Positions 1 through 13,400 of a DNA stretch of 64,000 bases are shown piece by piece. Location: contig NZ_NBOE01000014.1 of the NCBI RefSeq assembly GCF_002104515.1, positions 1-64,000 on the forward strand, read 5' to 3'. The notes under the pieces are model-generated. The model did no database searches. It was not told the origin of the DNA and saw nothing but the letters and a program-made list of their open reading frames with translations. Position 1 is the stretch's first letter; every line of letters begins with the position of its first letter. A program made the position numbers and the translations under genes. This stretch comes from Colwellia polaris. GTDB lineage: Bacteria > Pseudomonadota > Gammaproteobacteria > Enterobacterales > Alteromonadaceae.

Positions 1-202
1 AACTCTGTTTCAATGTCAACGTTTTATTTCGTTTTTTTTAAACTTTCTTTTCAGAAGATTCAAACTTAACTTTAAAACGTTAAGTTAACCAAATCGGCCT
101 AAACCGCGCTAGATAACTCATTAAAACCGGGCTTACGTCGTCCTAACTCGCCCTAATTCGTATTTCCTATACATCAACCTCTTCGACTTGTCCCGAAGAA
201 GT

Positions 203-237
203 GGAGCGCATTTTAGAGATTTTTGACCTCACGTCAA
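203..237 (-). promoter_or_regulatory. Probable rRNA-operon P1-type promoter, minus strand
   Basis: On the minus strand, TTGACG (237-232) is followed after 16 bp by TAAAAT (215-210) and then by the discriminator GCGCTCC. A 16-bp spacer with a GCGC discriminator is characteristic of bacterial rrn P1 promoters, and the DNA upstream (about 240-280) is AT-rich like an UP element. A second minus-strand TTGACA lies at 19-14 with its -10 outside the window, as expected for a P2. The transcript leaves the window to the left. That it serves a 16S rRNA gene is inference. Confidence 0.55.
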
Positions 238-621
238 CCGCTAATTGTAATTAAATTGCATAAAAGTGTTTGTTTGCCTTTTAATTGTACAGCTGGTGCT
301 TTTAATAAGCTAAAGCAGTGTAAATAGCATGCTGTTCAAATGAAAATACTATTATCTCTGTTTTTTCTTTTGCTCATACTAAGTTTTTAAAGTCTATTTT
401 CTACAAAGCTAGTGCAAAGAGTGAAAGCTACAGTTAAAAATTAATGCTATATAGGTGTTTTTACTAATTTTTATAAACGAATATCGTGACTGGGAATGTT
501 ATATAGGTATATAGCTGAATAAATTGCATAAAAATTACACTTATTCTTGCACATTGCTAAAAGGTGGGTAACATAGAATTGCAATTTAAGTTTCTTATAA
601 AATAATAATTAGGTATCCATT

Positions 622-1068
622 ATGAAGTCTCCTCAACCATTAACGCTCATAGTAGCGTTAGTTTTCTCTGTAGCTATATACTTTTTAGCAAACGGTGATG
701 TTATTGAACTTACCAGTATCAGCGCCGCTGTTATTGCTTTTGTTTGTGCATTCATCGCCCCGTTAATTGGCAAAGCTGAAACAAGTGTACAAGATGCAGA
801 CACAAGTATAAGTACTCTCTATGTTGGTAATTTACCTTATAGAGCTAATGAAGCTGCAGTAAGAGAGCTTTTCTCTGAATATGGCCAAGTTCAATCCGTT
901 AGATTAATGAAAGATAAGCATACAGGGAAAAGACGTGGCTTTGGTTTTGTAGAAATTTCGTCAGCTGATGCCGACAAAGCGATATCTTCACTAAACGATA
1001 GTGAATTTCAACAGCGAACTTTAAAAGTTCGTGAAGCAAAAGAACGCCCAGAACCAGTTTCTGAGTAA
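622..1068 (+). CDS. Membrane-anchored RRM RNA-binding protein
   Basis: This 148-residue protein has two hydrophobic segments at its N-terminus (about residues 6-24 and 30-50) and a single C-terminal RNA recognition motif (about 64-140). RNP2 reads LYVGNL and RNP1 reads RGFGFVEI, so the aromatic RNA-contacting positions are kept. Small RRM proteins are common in marine Gammaproteobacteria and are often cold-induced; the membrane anchor suggests RNA binding at the inner membrane. It is a single gene with a long AT-rich leader and a hairpin after the stop. The specific RNA target cannot be told from sequence. Confidence 0.85.
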   Translation: MKSPQPLTLIVALVFSVAIYFLANGDVIELTSISAAVIAFVCAFIAPLIGKAETSVQDADTSISTLYVGNLPYRANEAAVRELFSEYGQVQSVRLMKDKHTGKRRGFGFVEISSADADKAISSLNDSEFQQRTLKVREAKERPEPVSE

Positions 1069-1108
1069 CCTGTTTATTTAAATACATTAGTAATGTTTTA
1101 ATGTTTCA

Positions 1109-1135
1109 AATGCCGTTTATTTAGTAAACGGCATT
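1109..1135 (+). terminator. Hairpin after RRM gene
   Basis: Perfect 11-bp inverted repeat AATGCCGTTTA / TAAACGGCATT with a 5-nt loop, 41 bp after the RRM stop codon. The following tract (ATTCA) is only weakly T-rich, so termination is plausible but not certain. Confidence 0.5.
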
Positions 1136-1353
1136 ATTCACCTTCAAATGTCAGCAAACCCACACCGATTTACCATTCTTTTATTCTAAATAAATGAATG
1201 CTCTCACTTATGTTCATCGTTTTGTATAAATTTTCATAGTTAATATGCTGTTATTTTCTAAATTTCACTTTATTGCTTAATTATTGATTTCTTTACTGAT
1301 TAATAATTAAAAAAGGTGACATAAGTTGAAAAATCAAATAAAGTGTTAAAAAA

Positions 1354-1382
1354 TGTAAACAAAGGGAGTTGATTACTATAAT
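1354..1382 (+). promoter_or_regulatory. Candidate promoter of the giant-protein operon
   Basis: TATAAT at 1377-1382 lies 24 bp before the start codon, with only a poor -35 match (TGTAAA, 1354-1359) at 17 bp. The rest of the 338-bp gap from 1069 to 1406 is AT-rich and shows no gene. A weak AAGAGA (1397-1402) is the only Shine-Dalgarno-like sequence close to the start. Confidence 0.35.
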
Positions 1383-1406
1383 AATGAATAATACTAAGAG
1401 AATATA

Positions 1407-4400
1407 ATGCTACAAAAAGTTTTTCTGTTTTTTTTAAAATTAACTGCCCTATTTTTAATCTCGATATCTTCTGCATATGCAGCCTCCGCACCTACTGTAG
1501 CTAACTTTTCTCCTGCGGAGTCGTTTATTGGTGAAGGGTTTTGTTTTAACGCAAACTTTACCAATAGTTCATCAGATATTGGCTATGGCCCATATTACTT
1601 ACTAAATCTAGCTCCAGATTTAACATATCAGTCAGCAACATTTAGTGGGCTAGATTTAGAATTGGTTTCTAGTCAAACCTATGATGCGACAGAAACCTTA
1701 AATGATCCTATCTCTGGTTTACCTTTTACGGGAACTGAAGATGGAACTCTAGTAGCACTTACGATACCTGTTGGCTCGGTTTCAAATAATCAACAACCCT
1801 TGCAAGTGGAAGTTTGTCTTACGGTCGCTTTGGATGCTGAACCAAATATATTGCAAACTGACGCAATAGGAATAGTACCTGGTTTTCAATTTGGCGATAG
1901 TGCTACAGGCACAAAAGGGGAAGATACAATTGTTGGCTCTGCTGACAGTAATGACTTTACTCCTACCGTTATAAAATACACTATTTCAGATAGCACAGCA
2001 GAATCAGAAAACCCACCAGGTCCCGAATGGACTTACCCTGTTGTTGCAATTGCGGATATAGCTTCAACTAGAACAGTTGCTCCTATAACATTTCCTACCA
2101 TTACTTTACCTGGCAATGTTAAATATGAAGGCCCTTTTTCAATTGTTGGTGGCACTGATTGTACTATATCGCCAGATGAAGCTACATTAGCGGCTAACTC
2201 AGGTGTAGGAAATGATGTAGACATCAACATCAGTTGTGCTTCAGGAACAGGTACAAATGGTAATTCGCAGGATATTCGTGCTGAATTTGACGTTTATATT
2301 ACTGACACTTTAAATGCTATGACTTGCGACAGCAATTCAGCCATTAACTCAGCTAAGCATTTAGTGTTAAGAAAAAGTGTTGCTGGCAGCGGCACACCTG
2401 GCTCTACTGTTACCTATACTTATGCTTATCAAACCTCTGAATATATTGATGGTTTAAACAACTTTACGGTTACTGATATTTTACAAGATGGTATTAGTTA
2501 CAGTGAGTTTGCTAGTAATCAAATTCAGTTATCTATTCAGCACAACGGCAGTAATAGCGCTACAACAACTTTAAATACTAACTTTACTGACTCTGGTACT
2601 TCATCAACGTTTGAAGATGCCGATATATTAGCAGCTATTGTTGCCGCAGGAGGCAGTATTGGGCCAGCGGAAAGCGGCACGATTACTTATACTGCGGTTA
2701 TTGATCAAGATTATGATAACGGCCAACCTGTACTTACCCGTGATACGATTAGTAATGACGTTACCGCGACATACGGTTTAAGCGATGCGAGTGGCGCTCA
2801 AGGTTGTTTCGAAGATTCTAGTGCTACCGTAACTATTGATGATATTGATATCAGCAAAAACACCATAGGTTCAAGTACTGTTAAGCCTGGCGATATTGTA
2901 CAATTCCAATTAACCATGGAAATCCCTTCTGGCGATGCAAATAACGTAGTGTTAACTGATGTATTGCCTCTACCTGTATTTACTGCAACAGACTTTCCTG
3001 CGGCAACACAAACAAGTTCAACTCCTTATCCTGGCTCTGCTAGCGCTGGTAACTTTATCGAATATGCGGGTACTTCTGATTATAATGGTGATTTTACTGT
3101 TACGCGTGATGCCGGTTCAAACAGTATCAATATTGATTTTGGTAACATTAGTACCGGCACTGCAAGTTCAAAAAATATTGTAATTAATGTATATGCTCTA
3201 GCAAGTAACGAACCGTATGCTGATGGTTTAAGTCTTGCCAATCTATTGAACGCTTCAACTAATAACACCGCCACCGATAACGCTACTAACACCACGGTGG
3301 CACAAATAACGGTTCGCGCTCCAGACGTTTCGATTACAAAAACCATAACCAGTGATACTAGTGATTTAGATGCAGGCGATCAAATTGACTATTTAATTAC
3401 CTTGGAAAACACAGGTGGTGCTGATGCTTTTGACGTAACACTAACCGATATATTTGAAAGTACAATTGATGCTTCTTCATGTACTGTACCCGTATTAACC
3501 GGTGGTAGTGGTGGCTATTCTGGAGATTTTTCTACCGGCCTAGTTTTAGATGACACCTTAGCTTCTGGAGGTGGTTTAGGTGAAGCAGGTTCTGGTGATG
3601 AAACGGCAACCTTAACTTTTTCTTGTAATATCAGTAGTGATATTGCTGCGGGCACTAGCATAGATAATACCGCGAGTATGTCCTTTGCCGCAGGTGAAGG
3701 TGAATCTGCGTTTCCAACCCGAGAAAGTACCATTACAGCAACAAGCATTCGAGCAAGTGTTGTTAAAACATTAGTATCTACTTCAGAAACTGATAGCACC
3801 TCTAGTGATAGCCGAGATGAATTAGCTATTGGTGAAATAGCACGTTTTAGAATTGTTACCGCCCTGCCTGAAGGCCTTCATAGCACTGTTAATCTGAGAG
3901 ATTTACTGCCACCAGAACTAATTTATCAAGACGATGGCAGTGCAAAGTTTGGTTTTGTCGGTGCAGGGGTAAGTTCATCTGAAATCGCCGATCCTGGTAC
4001 TTGTACTTATACATTAGCAGACTCTAATGCGAGTCCCGACTGTGATATAACAGCAACCAATGGCTCTTTTAGCGCCGGTACCGACCCTACTTTCAATTTA
4101 GGTACAGTAACGAATAGCGATGATGATGCTGATGAAGAATATATCGTACTTGAAATCAATGCAGTTAAAGTTGACGGTGGAAACGTTAATTTCTCTAACC
4201 GAGGTCGATATACCGACAGTACAGGAAATGATACTTCAAACTCATTAAACCTAAAGCGTGTCGACCCTACCTTAACACTTAGTAAGGATGCAGATAATGC
4301 CGGTGGTGATGCCGGTGATGCCATTACTTACACATTAACAATTACTGCTCCAGCAAGCTCTGACTCAAGCGCTTTTGATCTCAGCTTGGTCGATATTTTA

Positions 4401-7400
4401 CCGACAGAATTAATTTATGAGTCAGGCACCGCAACTTATGGTGCTTGTGATGCAGCGACCAAGAGTTTTGACGATAGTGATCCAAATGGCGCAGGATTTT
4501 CGCTGACTATTGATAAATTAGCAGCCAATGAGAGCTGTATATTTACTTACGATGCAAATGTTTCATCAGCTGCGACCCCTGGACAAGAAATTACCAATAA
4601 TGCCACTTTGTCATGGACTAGTTTAGACGGCTCTGGAAGCAATTTATCTGGTTCAAGCCCCGGAACTGAAAAAACTTATCAAGCTACAAACTCTGCAACC
4701 GTAACAGTTGAATTAACAACATCGGAAAAATCTATTGTTAGCACAACATTCGCACATACCAGTGAAGCAGGTTCAGGTACTAGTTCATCAGAACGTTCGC
4801 TTTCAATCGGGGAAGAAATTAAATATCGTTTAGTTGTAACCGTACCAGAAGGCTCTGCGGAAAACTTTATTGTCAGAGATAACCTTCCCGAAGGGCTAGA
4901 GTATGTAAATAATACAGCCTTTGTTTCATTAGTCAGTAATGGTGGTTTATCATCAAGTTTAGGGGCTGGTCTTTGTGCAGGAGGTAGCCAAGCATCAACA
5001 GATCCAAATGTAACACCTAATTGTGCCATTACACCTAATTTAGGGGCGTCTGGAAATTCTGTTGATTTTGATATGGGTGATATTACCAACAGCGATGCAG
5101 ATAGTGATCTAGAATATATTGTTATTGAATTTTCGGCATTAGTAATAAACCAACTTTCAAATCAACAAAATGTAACTTTATCAAATCAATTTGAAGTATT
5201 ACTCAGTAACATTCAGAACTCTGTATCTAATAACATGTTAGCAAACATATTAGAACCACAGTTATCACTTACCAGTACAACAACGCCGAGCTCAGTAGAT
5301 AACCGTACTAATGAAACACCAACATTTGCATGGTCATTAGTATTGACAAACGAAGGGTTAGCTCAAGCATTTCAAATTCAAGATGGTGACAGCGGTAACT
5401 GGCAAGTTCAACTTCCTAGCGGTGTTGAAAACATTACTGCATTAGATGTTTCAAGCACAGGCACTGTAGTTGATAACACAAACCTATCTACAGCAATAAG
5501 TAGCTCAGACTTTACGGTAAGTGGTGCAGATAATAACTTGCTAAGTATTAACCGTATTTTTTCCATGAGCCCTTCGGCTACACTAACCATTACCTTTAAC
5601 ACCAATTTACAAGCTACTGTTAAACCAGGCACAACCTTAACAGCGAATACTGATATTGATTATGCTGGGCAACAATCTGGAGCTTCAGCTGAAAATGTGC
5701 GTAACTTTGCTGACATTACAACAGGCACAGGCAACACCCCTGTTACTTCTACAAGTGCACCTTTAAATAATTACCGCACACAAACAGCAACGAGTGTAGT
5801 AACAACAACATCAACACCGGTTATAGGTGTAGCAAAAGAGTTAATTAGTAATACTTTTGATCCTGCTGACGGTACGTTTGATATTGTTTATCGATTTTAT
5901 GTGGAAAACAGCGGCGATGTCGCGTTAAGCAACATTCAACTTACTGATGATCTTGCTGCCACTTTTAACCCTATAGCTTCAGGCGATATCAATGTAACCT
6001 CGATTACCAGCACAGATTTCACGGTCGATGGAACGTTTGATGGCATTAGTAACACTACATTAATAGATAACACTACACCTTCGGATTTAGCAATTAACGA
6101 AACTAAAACTTTAGACATTGCTGTTACTGTTAGTCCAGGTACAGATCTTAATACTTACAATAATAGTACTACTGCTGAAGCAGAAAGTGCTCGAGATGAT
6201 ACAAATACAACTAACGATACCTCAGTTAATGGTTCTGATCCGGATACAGCCAACGACGGTCCCGACAATGATACTAGCCCAACACCTGTTACCTTTGCGG
6301 TCGACCCTGCTCTTGGATTAGCTAAGTCAATTAATGGTGCCATTCAGAATAATGCCGACGGTACTTATACTTTTAATTATCAATTTAATGTTAAAAATAC
6401 CGGCGATGTAAACTTAACTGATCTACAAGTTATTGATAATTTAAGTACCACTTTTGCCAGTGCTGATAGCTTTAGTATTAGCACACCAACAAGTGCAGAC
6501 TTCACAGTAAATGCAAGTTTCAACGGTGTAGGTGACACTAATTTATTAGCGGCAAACCAAAGTTTAGCGGTAGGTGATAGTGGCACTATTAATTTAGAAG
6601 TCACAGTAACACCGGGTTCAACATTAACTTATAACAATAGCGCGACTACTTCTGCAAATAGTCCTAACGGAACTGCTAACGACACCTCAGATAACGGCAC
6701 CGATCCTGAAACCAATAATGGTAATGCGGCCGATGACGATGCAACACCCGTAACCTTTGCTGAAGCACCGGCTATTGGCGTAGCTAAAACTGTAAGTGCA
6801 GGCCCTACCAATAATGGTGATGGTACACATACGCTAACTTACTCTATGGTGGTTAAAAATACTGGTGATATCAGCCTAAGCAATGTGCAAGTTGTTGATG
6901 ACCTCACCACGACTTTTAGTGGCGCTACCTTTGTTGTTGATGCTCAGAGCACTGGCGGCACACTCACTATAAACAATGCCTTTAATGGCGATGGTGATAA
7001 AAATTTATTAGCCGCGAACCAAAACTTAGCGGTTGGCGCAAGCGAAACGATCAGCTTAACGGTAACCGTTACACCAGGCACTAACTTAGGTCCATACAAC
7101 AACAGTGCAACCGCTGGCGCTACTAGCCCAAGTGGTGCAACGGTTAATGACACCTCAGATAACGGTACTGACCCAGAAACAAACAATGGTAATGCTGCCG
7201 ATGACGATGCAACACCCGTAACCTTTGCTGAAGCACCGGCTATTGGCGTTGCTAAAACCGTAAGTGCAGGCCCTACCAATAATGGTGATGGTACACATAC
7301 ACTAACCTATTCTATGGTGGTTAAAAATACTGGTGATATCAGCCTAAGCAATGTGCAAGTTGTTGATGACCTTACCACGACTTTTAGTGGCGCTACCTTT

Positions 7401-10400
7401 GTTGTTGATGCCAAAAGCACTGGTGGCACACTCACCATAAACAATGCCTTTAATGGCGATGGTGATAAAAATTTATTAGCCGCAAACCAAAACTTAGCGG
7501 TTGGCGAAAGCGAAACGATCAGCTTAACGGTCACCGTTACACCAGGCACTAACCTAGGTCCATACAACAACAGTGCAACCGCTGGCGCTACTAGCCCAAG
7601 TGGTGCAACGGTTAATGACACCTCAGATAACGGTACTGACCCAGAAACAAACAATGGTAATGCTGCCGATGACGATGCAACACCCGTAACCTTTGCTGAA
7701 GCACCGGCTATTGGCGTTGCTAAAACCATTAGCACAGGCCCTACCAATAATGGTGATGGTACACATACGCTAACTTACTCTATGGTAGTTAAAAATACTG
7801 GTGATATCAGCCTAAGCAATGTGCAAGTTGTTGATGACCTTACCACGACTTTTAGTGGCGCTACCTTTGTTGTTGATGCCAAAAGTACTGGCGGCACACT
7901 CACCATAAACAATGCCTTTAATGGCAATAGTGATAAAAACTTATTAGCCGCAAACCAAAACTTAGCGGTTGGCGAAAGCGAAACGATCAGCTTAACGGTA
8001 ACCGTTACACCAGGCACTAACCTAGGTCCATACAACAACAGTGCAACCGCTGGCGCTACTAGCCCAAGTGGTGCAACGGTTAATGACACCTCAGATAACG
8101 GTACTGATCCTGAAACAAACAATGGTAATGCTGCCGATGACGATGCAACACCCGTAACCTTTGCTGAAGCACCGGCTATTGGCGTTGCTAAAACCGTAAG
8201 TGCAGGACCTACCAATAATGGTGATGGTACACATACGCTAACCTACTCTATGGTGGTTAAAAATACTGGTGATATCAGCCTAAGCAATGTGCAAGTTGTT
8301 GATGACCTTACCACGACTTTTAGTGGCGCTACCTTTGTTGTTGATGCCAAAAGCACTGGCGGCACACTGACCATAAACAATGCCTTTAATGGCGATGGTG
8401 ATAAAAACTTATTAGCCGCAAACCAAAACTTAGCGGTTGGCGCAAGCGAAACGATCAGCTTAACGGTAACCGTTACGCCAGGCACTAACTTAGGTCCATA
8501 CAACAACAGTGCAACCGCTGAAGCAACTAGCCCAAGTGGTGCAACGGTTAATGACACCTCAGATAACGGCACCAACCCTGAGACCAACAATGGTAATGGT
8601 GGTTTGTCTGATAGCACCCCAGTGAGTTTTGTTGAAAATCCAGCGATTGGCGTTGCAAAAAGTATCAGTGCAGGCCCTACAAACAACAGCGACGGTACCT
8701 ATACCTTAACTTATGCGTTAGTAGTTAAAAATACCGGTGCCATTAATTTATCTAATGTACAAGTTGTGGATAATTTAAATACCACCTTTAGTGGCGCAAC
8801 TTATGTGGTTGATTCAAAGTCGACTGTTGGCTCTCTCAATATTAATAATGCATTTAACGGTGATACAGATACCAACTTACTTGCTGCAAATCAAAATCTA
8901 AGTGTCGGTGCTCAAGATACAATTTCAGTTACCGTTACGGTAACACCTGGCAGCAACCCGACTTACAGTAACAGTGCTACTGGTAGCGGTGACAGTCCAA
9001 GTGGAGCAAGTGTTAGCGACATTTCTGATGCAGGTAGCGATCCAGAAAGTAATAACGGTGCAGGCGGTTTTGATGATGCAACCACCGTAAACTTTGACGA
9101 GTCTCCTGCTATAGGTATCGCGAAAAGAATTAGCTCAGCCGTAGTTAATAATAATGATGGTAGCTATACCTTAACCTACTCTATGCTAGTGCAAAATAAT
9201 GGTGATATTGAATTAAACTCAGTACAAATTATTGAAGACTTTGCTGTTACTTACCCTTCACCTGCTACTGTGCAAGTTGATAACGTCGTTAGTAATAATT
9301 TCACTGTAAATCCTAGCTTTAATGGTTATAGCGATAAGAACTTACTTTCGGCAAATCAAACGTTAACGTCAGGTGCGTTAGCTTCATCTTCTGCGACACT
9401 TGATCTTACTATTACCATTATTCCTGGTGCTAACTTAGGTCCTTACAATAATACGGCAAAAGTAAATGGTACAAGCCCAAGTGGCGCGGTTATCAGTGAT
9501 GATTCTGATGATGGTACTGATGCCAATGGTGATAATGGTGATGGTAATTTAGCTACGCCAACACCAGTAACATTTACAGAAGCACCCGCTATCGGTATTG
9601 CAAAAGAGATTAGCGGTCCAGTGACTAACAATGAAGATGGCAGTTACAGCCTTATTTATAGTATTGTCGTAAGAAATATTGGTGACGTGATCTTAAGCAA
9701 CGTGCAAGTTTCAGAGCCACTATCAACAACATTTAATGGCGCTAGTTTTACCCTTGGTACCATTAGCAGTGCTGATCTTAATATCAACAATGATTTTGAT
9801 GGTGCTAGTGATAATAACTTACTTGCTTCAGCTCAAAGCTTAGCGATAAATACCTCAGCGACTATTTTAGTTCCGGTTACCATAACACCTGGTACTAACT
9901 TAGGGCCTTATAGTAATACCGCTGTCGCAACAGGTGAAAGCCCAAGTGGTGATAATGTTACAGACAATTCTGATAATGGTAGCGATCCGGCCACCAATAA
10001 TGGTGATGCAGGTAATGATGATGCAACCGTCATTACTTTTACTGAAGCACCGGATATTGGCATAGCAAAAGCGATGACTGGCGTCAGTAATTTAGGTGAT
10101 GGACGTTATCAAGTGAATTACCAGTTCAATGCTAAAAACACCGGTGATATTGTTTTAAATAATGTGCAAGTAACTGAAAACTTAGCCAATATATTTGCCG
10201 ATGCCAATACATTTAGCGTATTAAGTTTGAGCAGTACGCAATTAACAGTAAATTCAGGTTTTGACGGTAGTACCGACACGAACCTATTAGACCTAAATCA
10301 AACACTGGCTGCTAGCGCCACTGCAACAATAGAACTTAGCGTAATTATTACGCCTGCTGGTGATCTTGGACCTTATAACAACAGCGTTTCTATATCGTCA

Positions 10401-13400
10401 ACAAGCCCAAGTGGTGATAATTTCAGTGATGTTTCTGACAATGGTACTGATCCTGAAAGCAATAACGGTGAAGGCGGCCTGGATGATACAACACCTGTAA
10501 CATTTGCCGAAGCACCTGCCATCGGTATTGCTAAATTGTTAGTGGCAGAGCCTACTAACAACAACGATGGTACATACAACTTAAGCTACCAGTTAGTGGT
10601 GGAAAACATCGGTGATATCTCTTTAAGCAACGTACAAATTGTCGAAGATTTACGGGCAACTTTCCCGGCACCTGCTACGTTTGTTGTTAACGCATTAAGT
10701 GCAAATACCTTAACGGTAAATGCTGATTTTGATGGCGAAAGCGATAGCAATATTTTAGCTGCTAACCAAAGCCTTGCCGTTGCCGCAAAAGATACCTTGT
10801 TACTACAACTAACCGTAACGCCGGGCGCAAACCTTGGCCCATACAACAATACTGCTGTCGCTTCAGGCCAAAGCCCTAGCGGTGATGATGTTAATGATAA
10901 CTCAGATAATGGTAGCAATACCTCAGGCGATAATGGTGCAGGCACTAATGATGATGCAACCCCAGTTACCTTTACTGAAGCACCAGCCATAGGCGTAGCA
11001 AAAGCCATGACCAATGTCACCAATAACGGTGATGGTTCGTATGCACTTACTTACACCTTTAACCTGAAAAACACCGGTGATATTGCGCTAGCCAATGTAC
11101 AAGTAGTTGATGATTTGATGGCAACATTCCAAAATCAAAACATCTACACCATTACCTCATTAAGTAGTGCGTCTTTAATGGTGAATAGTGCTTTTAACGG
11201 TGATAGCGACACTAACTTGTTAGCTGCGAATCAAAGCTTAGTGCTAGGCGCAAGTGACATTATTACCTTAGTGCTTGAACTAACACCTGCCGGTAACTTA
11301 GGTCCTTATAATAATAGTGCGTTAGCCTCAGGGGTTAGCCCAAGTGGCAATAGCATTGACGATACATCAGACAACGGTATCGACCCTGAAGGTAATAACG
11401 GTGAAGGGGGTCTTGATGACTCAACGCCAATTACATTTACCGAAGCCCCGGCCATTGGTATTGCTAAGTTATTAGTTGCAGAGCCTGTTAACAACAGCGA
11501 TGGTACATACAACTTAAGCTACCAGTTAGTGGTGGAAAACATCGGTGATATCTCTTTAAGCAACGTACAAATTGTCGAAGATTTACGGGCAACTTTCCCG
11601 GCACCTGCTACGTTTGTTGTTAACGCATTAAGTGCAAATACCTTAACGGTAAATGCTGATTTTGATGGCGAAAGCGATAGCAATATTTTAGCTGCTAACC
11701 AAAGCCTTGCCGTTGCCGCAAAAGATACCTTGTTACTCAGTCTAACCGTAACGCCGGGTACCAACCTTGGCCCATACAACAATACGGTTGTTGCTTCAGG
11801 TCAAAGTCCAAGCGGTGCTGATGTTAATGATGATTCAGATAACGGTGCTAATACTATTGGCGACAATGGTGATGGAACGGATAACGATCCAACACCGGTT
11901 ACTTTTACTGAAGCGCCAGCGATTGGTGTAGCTAAAACGGTAAGCGGTGAAATAGTCCCTACTGTCAATGGTAGTGTCGGCAACTTCGACGTGCCATTTG
12001 CTTTAGTTATTCAAAACAATGGTGATGTACCTTTAACTAATATCCAACTTGTAGACGACCTCAGCGCACAGTTTGGTAGTGCCTATGTCAGTGTGAGTGA
12101 AGCAGCAGAGATTACCGCCTCTACTGCTGAAGAAACACCTAACTTAAACACTGATTTCCCAGCAAACTTATTTGATGGCATCAGTGGTCGTTTAATGCCT
12201 GGGCAAAGTATTAATATTAGTTTCACCTTAGAGTTAAACCCTGGCGCTGAAGAAGCAAAAGGTATAATAACTAACCAAGCAGAAGCTTTAGGTACCTCTA
12301 CAGGTGGTGTAGAAGTTAACGATTTGTCAGATAGTGGAACTAACGCAAGTAACAACCCTGCTAACGGTGGTGACAACCCAAGCGCACCTGGTAACAGCAG
12401 CGGCGGTACCGATGATCCAACACCATTTGAATTGCCTGCAGGTAGCTTGCAAGGTGTCGTTTGGATTGATGCTGATCGCAATGATGCCCTCAACGAAGGT
12501 GAGCCGCTACTGATTAACTGGACGGTACAAGTAACCGATACCAATGGAAATATAATTGCCACCATACTCACCGACGAAAATGGCTTTTTCTCTATTGAGA
12601 ATTTACCACAAGGTGACTACACCGTTGACTTTATGACTCCTAACGGTACAACCTTTTTCAGTACCGTAGTGTATATTCCAGCGAATGAATCTGTCAATGT
12701 TCCGGTACCTGTTGATCCTAGTGGCGTGGTATACGACTCAATCACTCGTATCCCTGTTGCCAACTCATTAGTTAGTATTATTAATGACGCGGGCACAGTA
12801 TTACCTGATGTTTGTTTACTGCCAAATCAGCAAGACCAAATTACGGGTGAAGACGGTTATTATTTCTTTTTATTATTCTTAGGCGCTGATCCAGCTTGTC
12901 AGCACAACGACATATTTACCTTAGTGGTTACTGCTCCTGAAGAAGAATATCAACCAAGCCATTCAAACTTGATATTGCCACAGGCTGGCGTTTTAGATCC
13001 TACAGGTCAGCAAAATCCATTTGCATTATCTAACTCAGCTACTGCACCAGAAATTGGCGATGACACTACATATTATATGGATTTCACCTTGGCCCAAGGT
13101 GATCCAGATGTGATCAACAACCATATTCCTGTTGATAAAATAGGTGTGAACCCAAGCATGATCCGCCTGACAAAAAGTGCTAACACAAAACAAACACTTA
13201 TTGGTGGCTTAGTACGCTATAACATTCAAATTGAAAACATTAGCGAAGTTGATGTTGAAAACCTAACATTGATTGATTACCTGCCGGCAGGTTTCACTTA
13301 TGTTGAAAACTCAGCCTATACCAATGATGCCGACGGTGAAATGCAAATAACAAGCAAACAACCACTGACCGTTTCAGGTATTGACGTACCCGCAGAATCG

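Noticed and set aside
1241-1254. TAATATGCTGTTAT, also found as one arm of the hairpin at 35868
   Set aside because: Only one arm is present here, the sequence is short and AT-rich, and no other similarity surrounds it; chance is sufficient.
1384-1407. Seven-codon leader frame ending in TAATG at the start of the giant gene
   Set aside because: Its possible ribosome-binding site is about 15 nt away, and the likely -10 element (1377-1382) would put the transcription start after its ATG.
6771-8642. Regularly spaced repeats that could suggest a CRISPR-like array
   Set aside because: The units are 468 bp, in frame and fully coding, with no short repeat/spacer structure.
6629-8686. Several minus-strand open frames of about 60-147 codons, near copies of each other, opposite the giant gene
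   Set aside because: They are antisense shadows of the repeated DUF11 coding sequence; they repeat because the sense repeat repeats and have no ribosome-binding sites.
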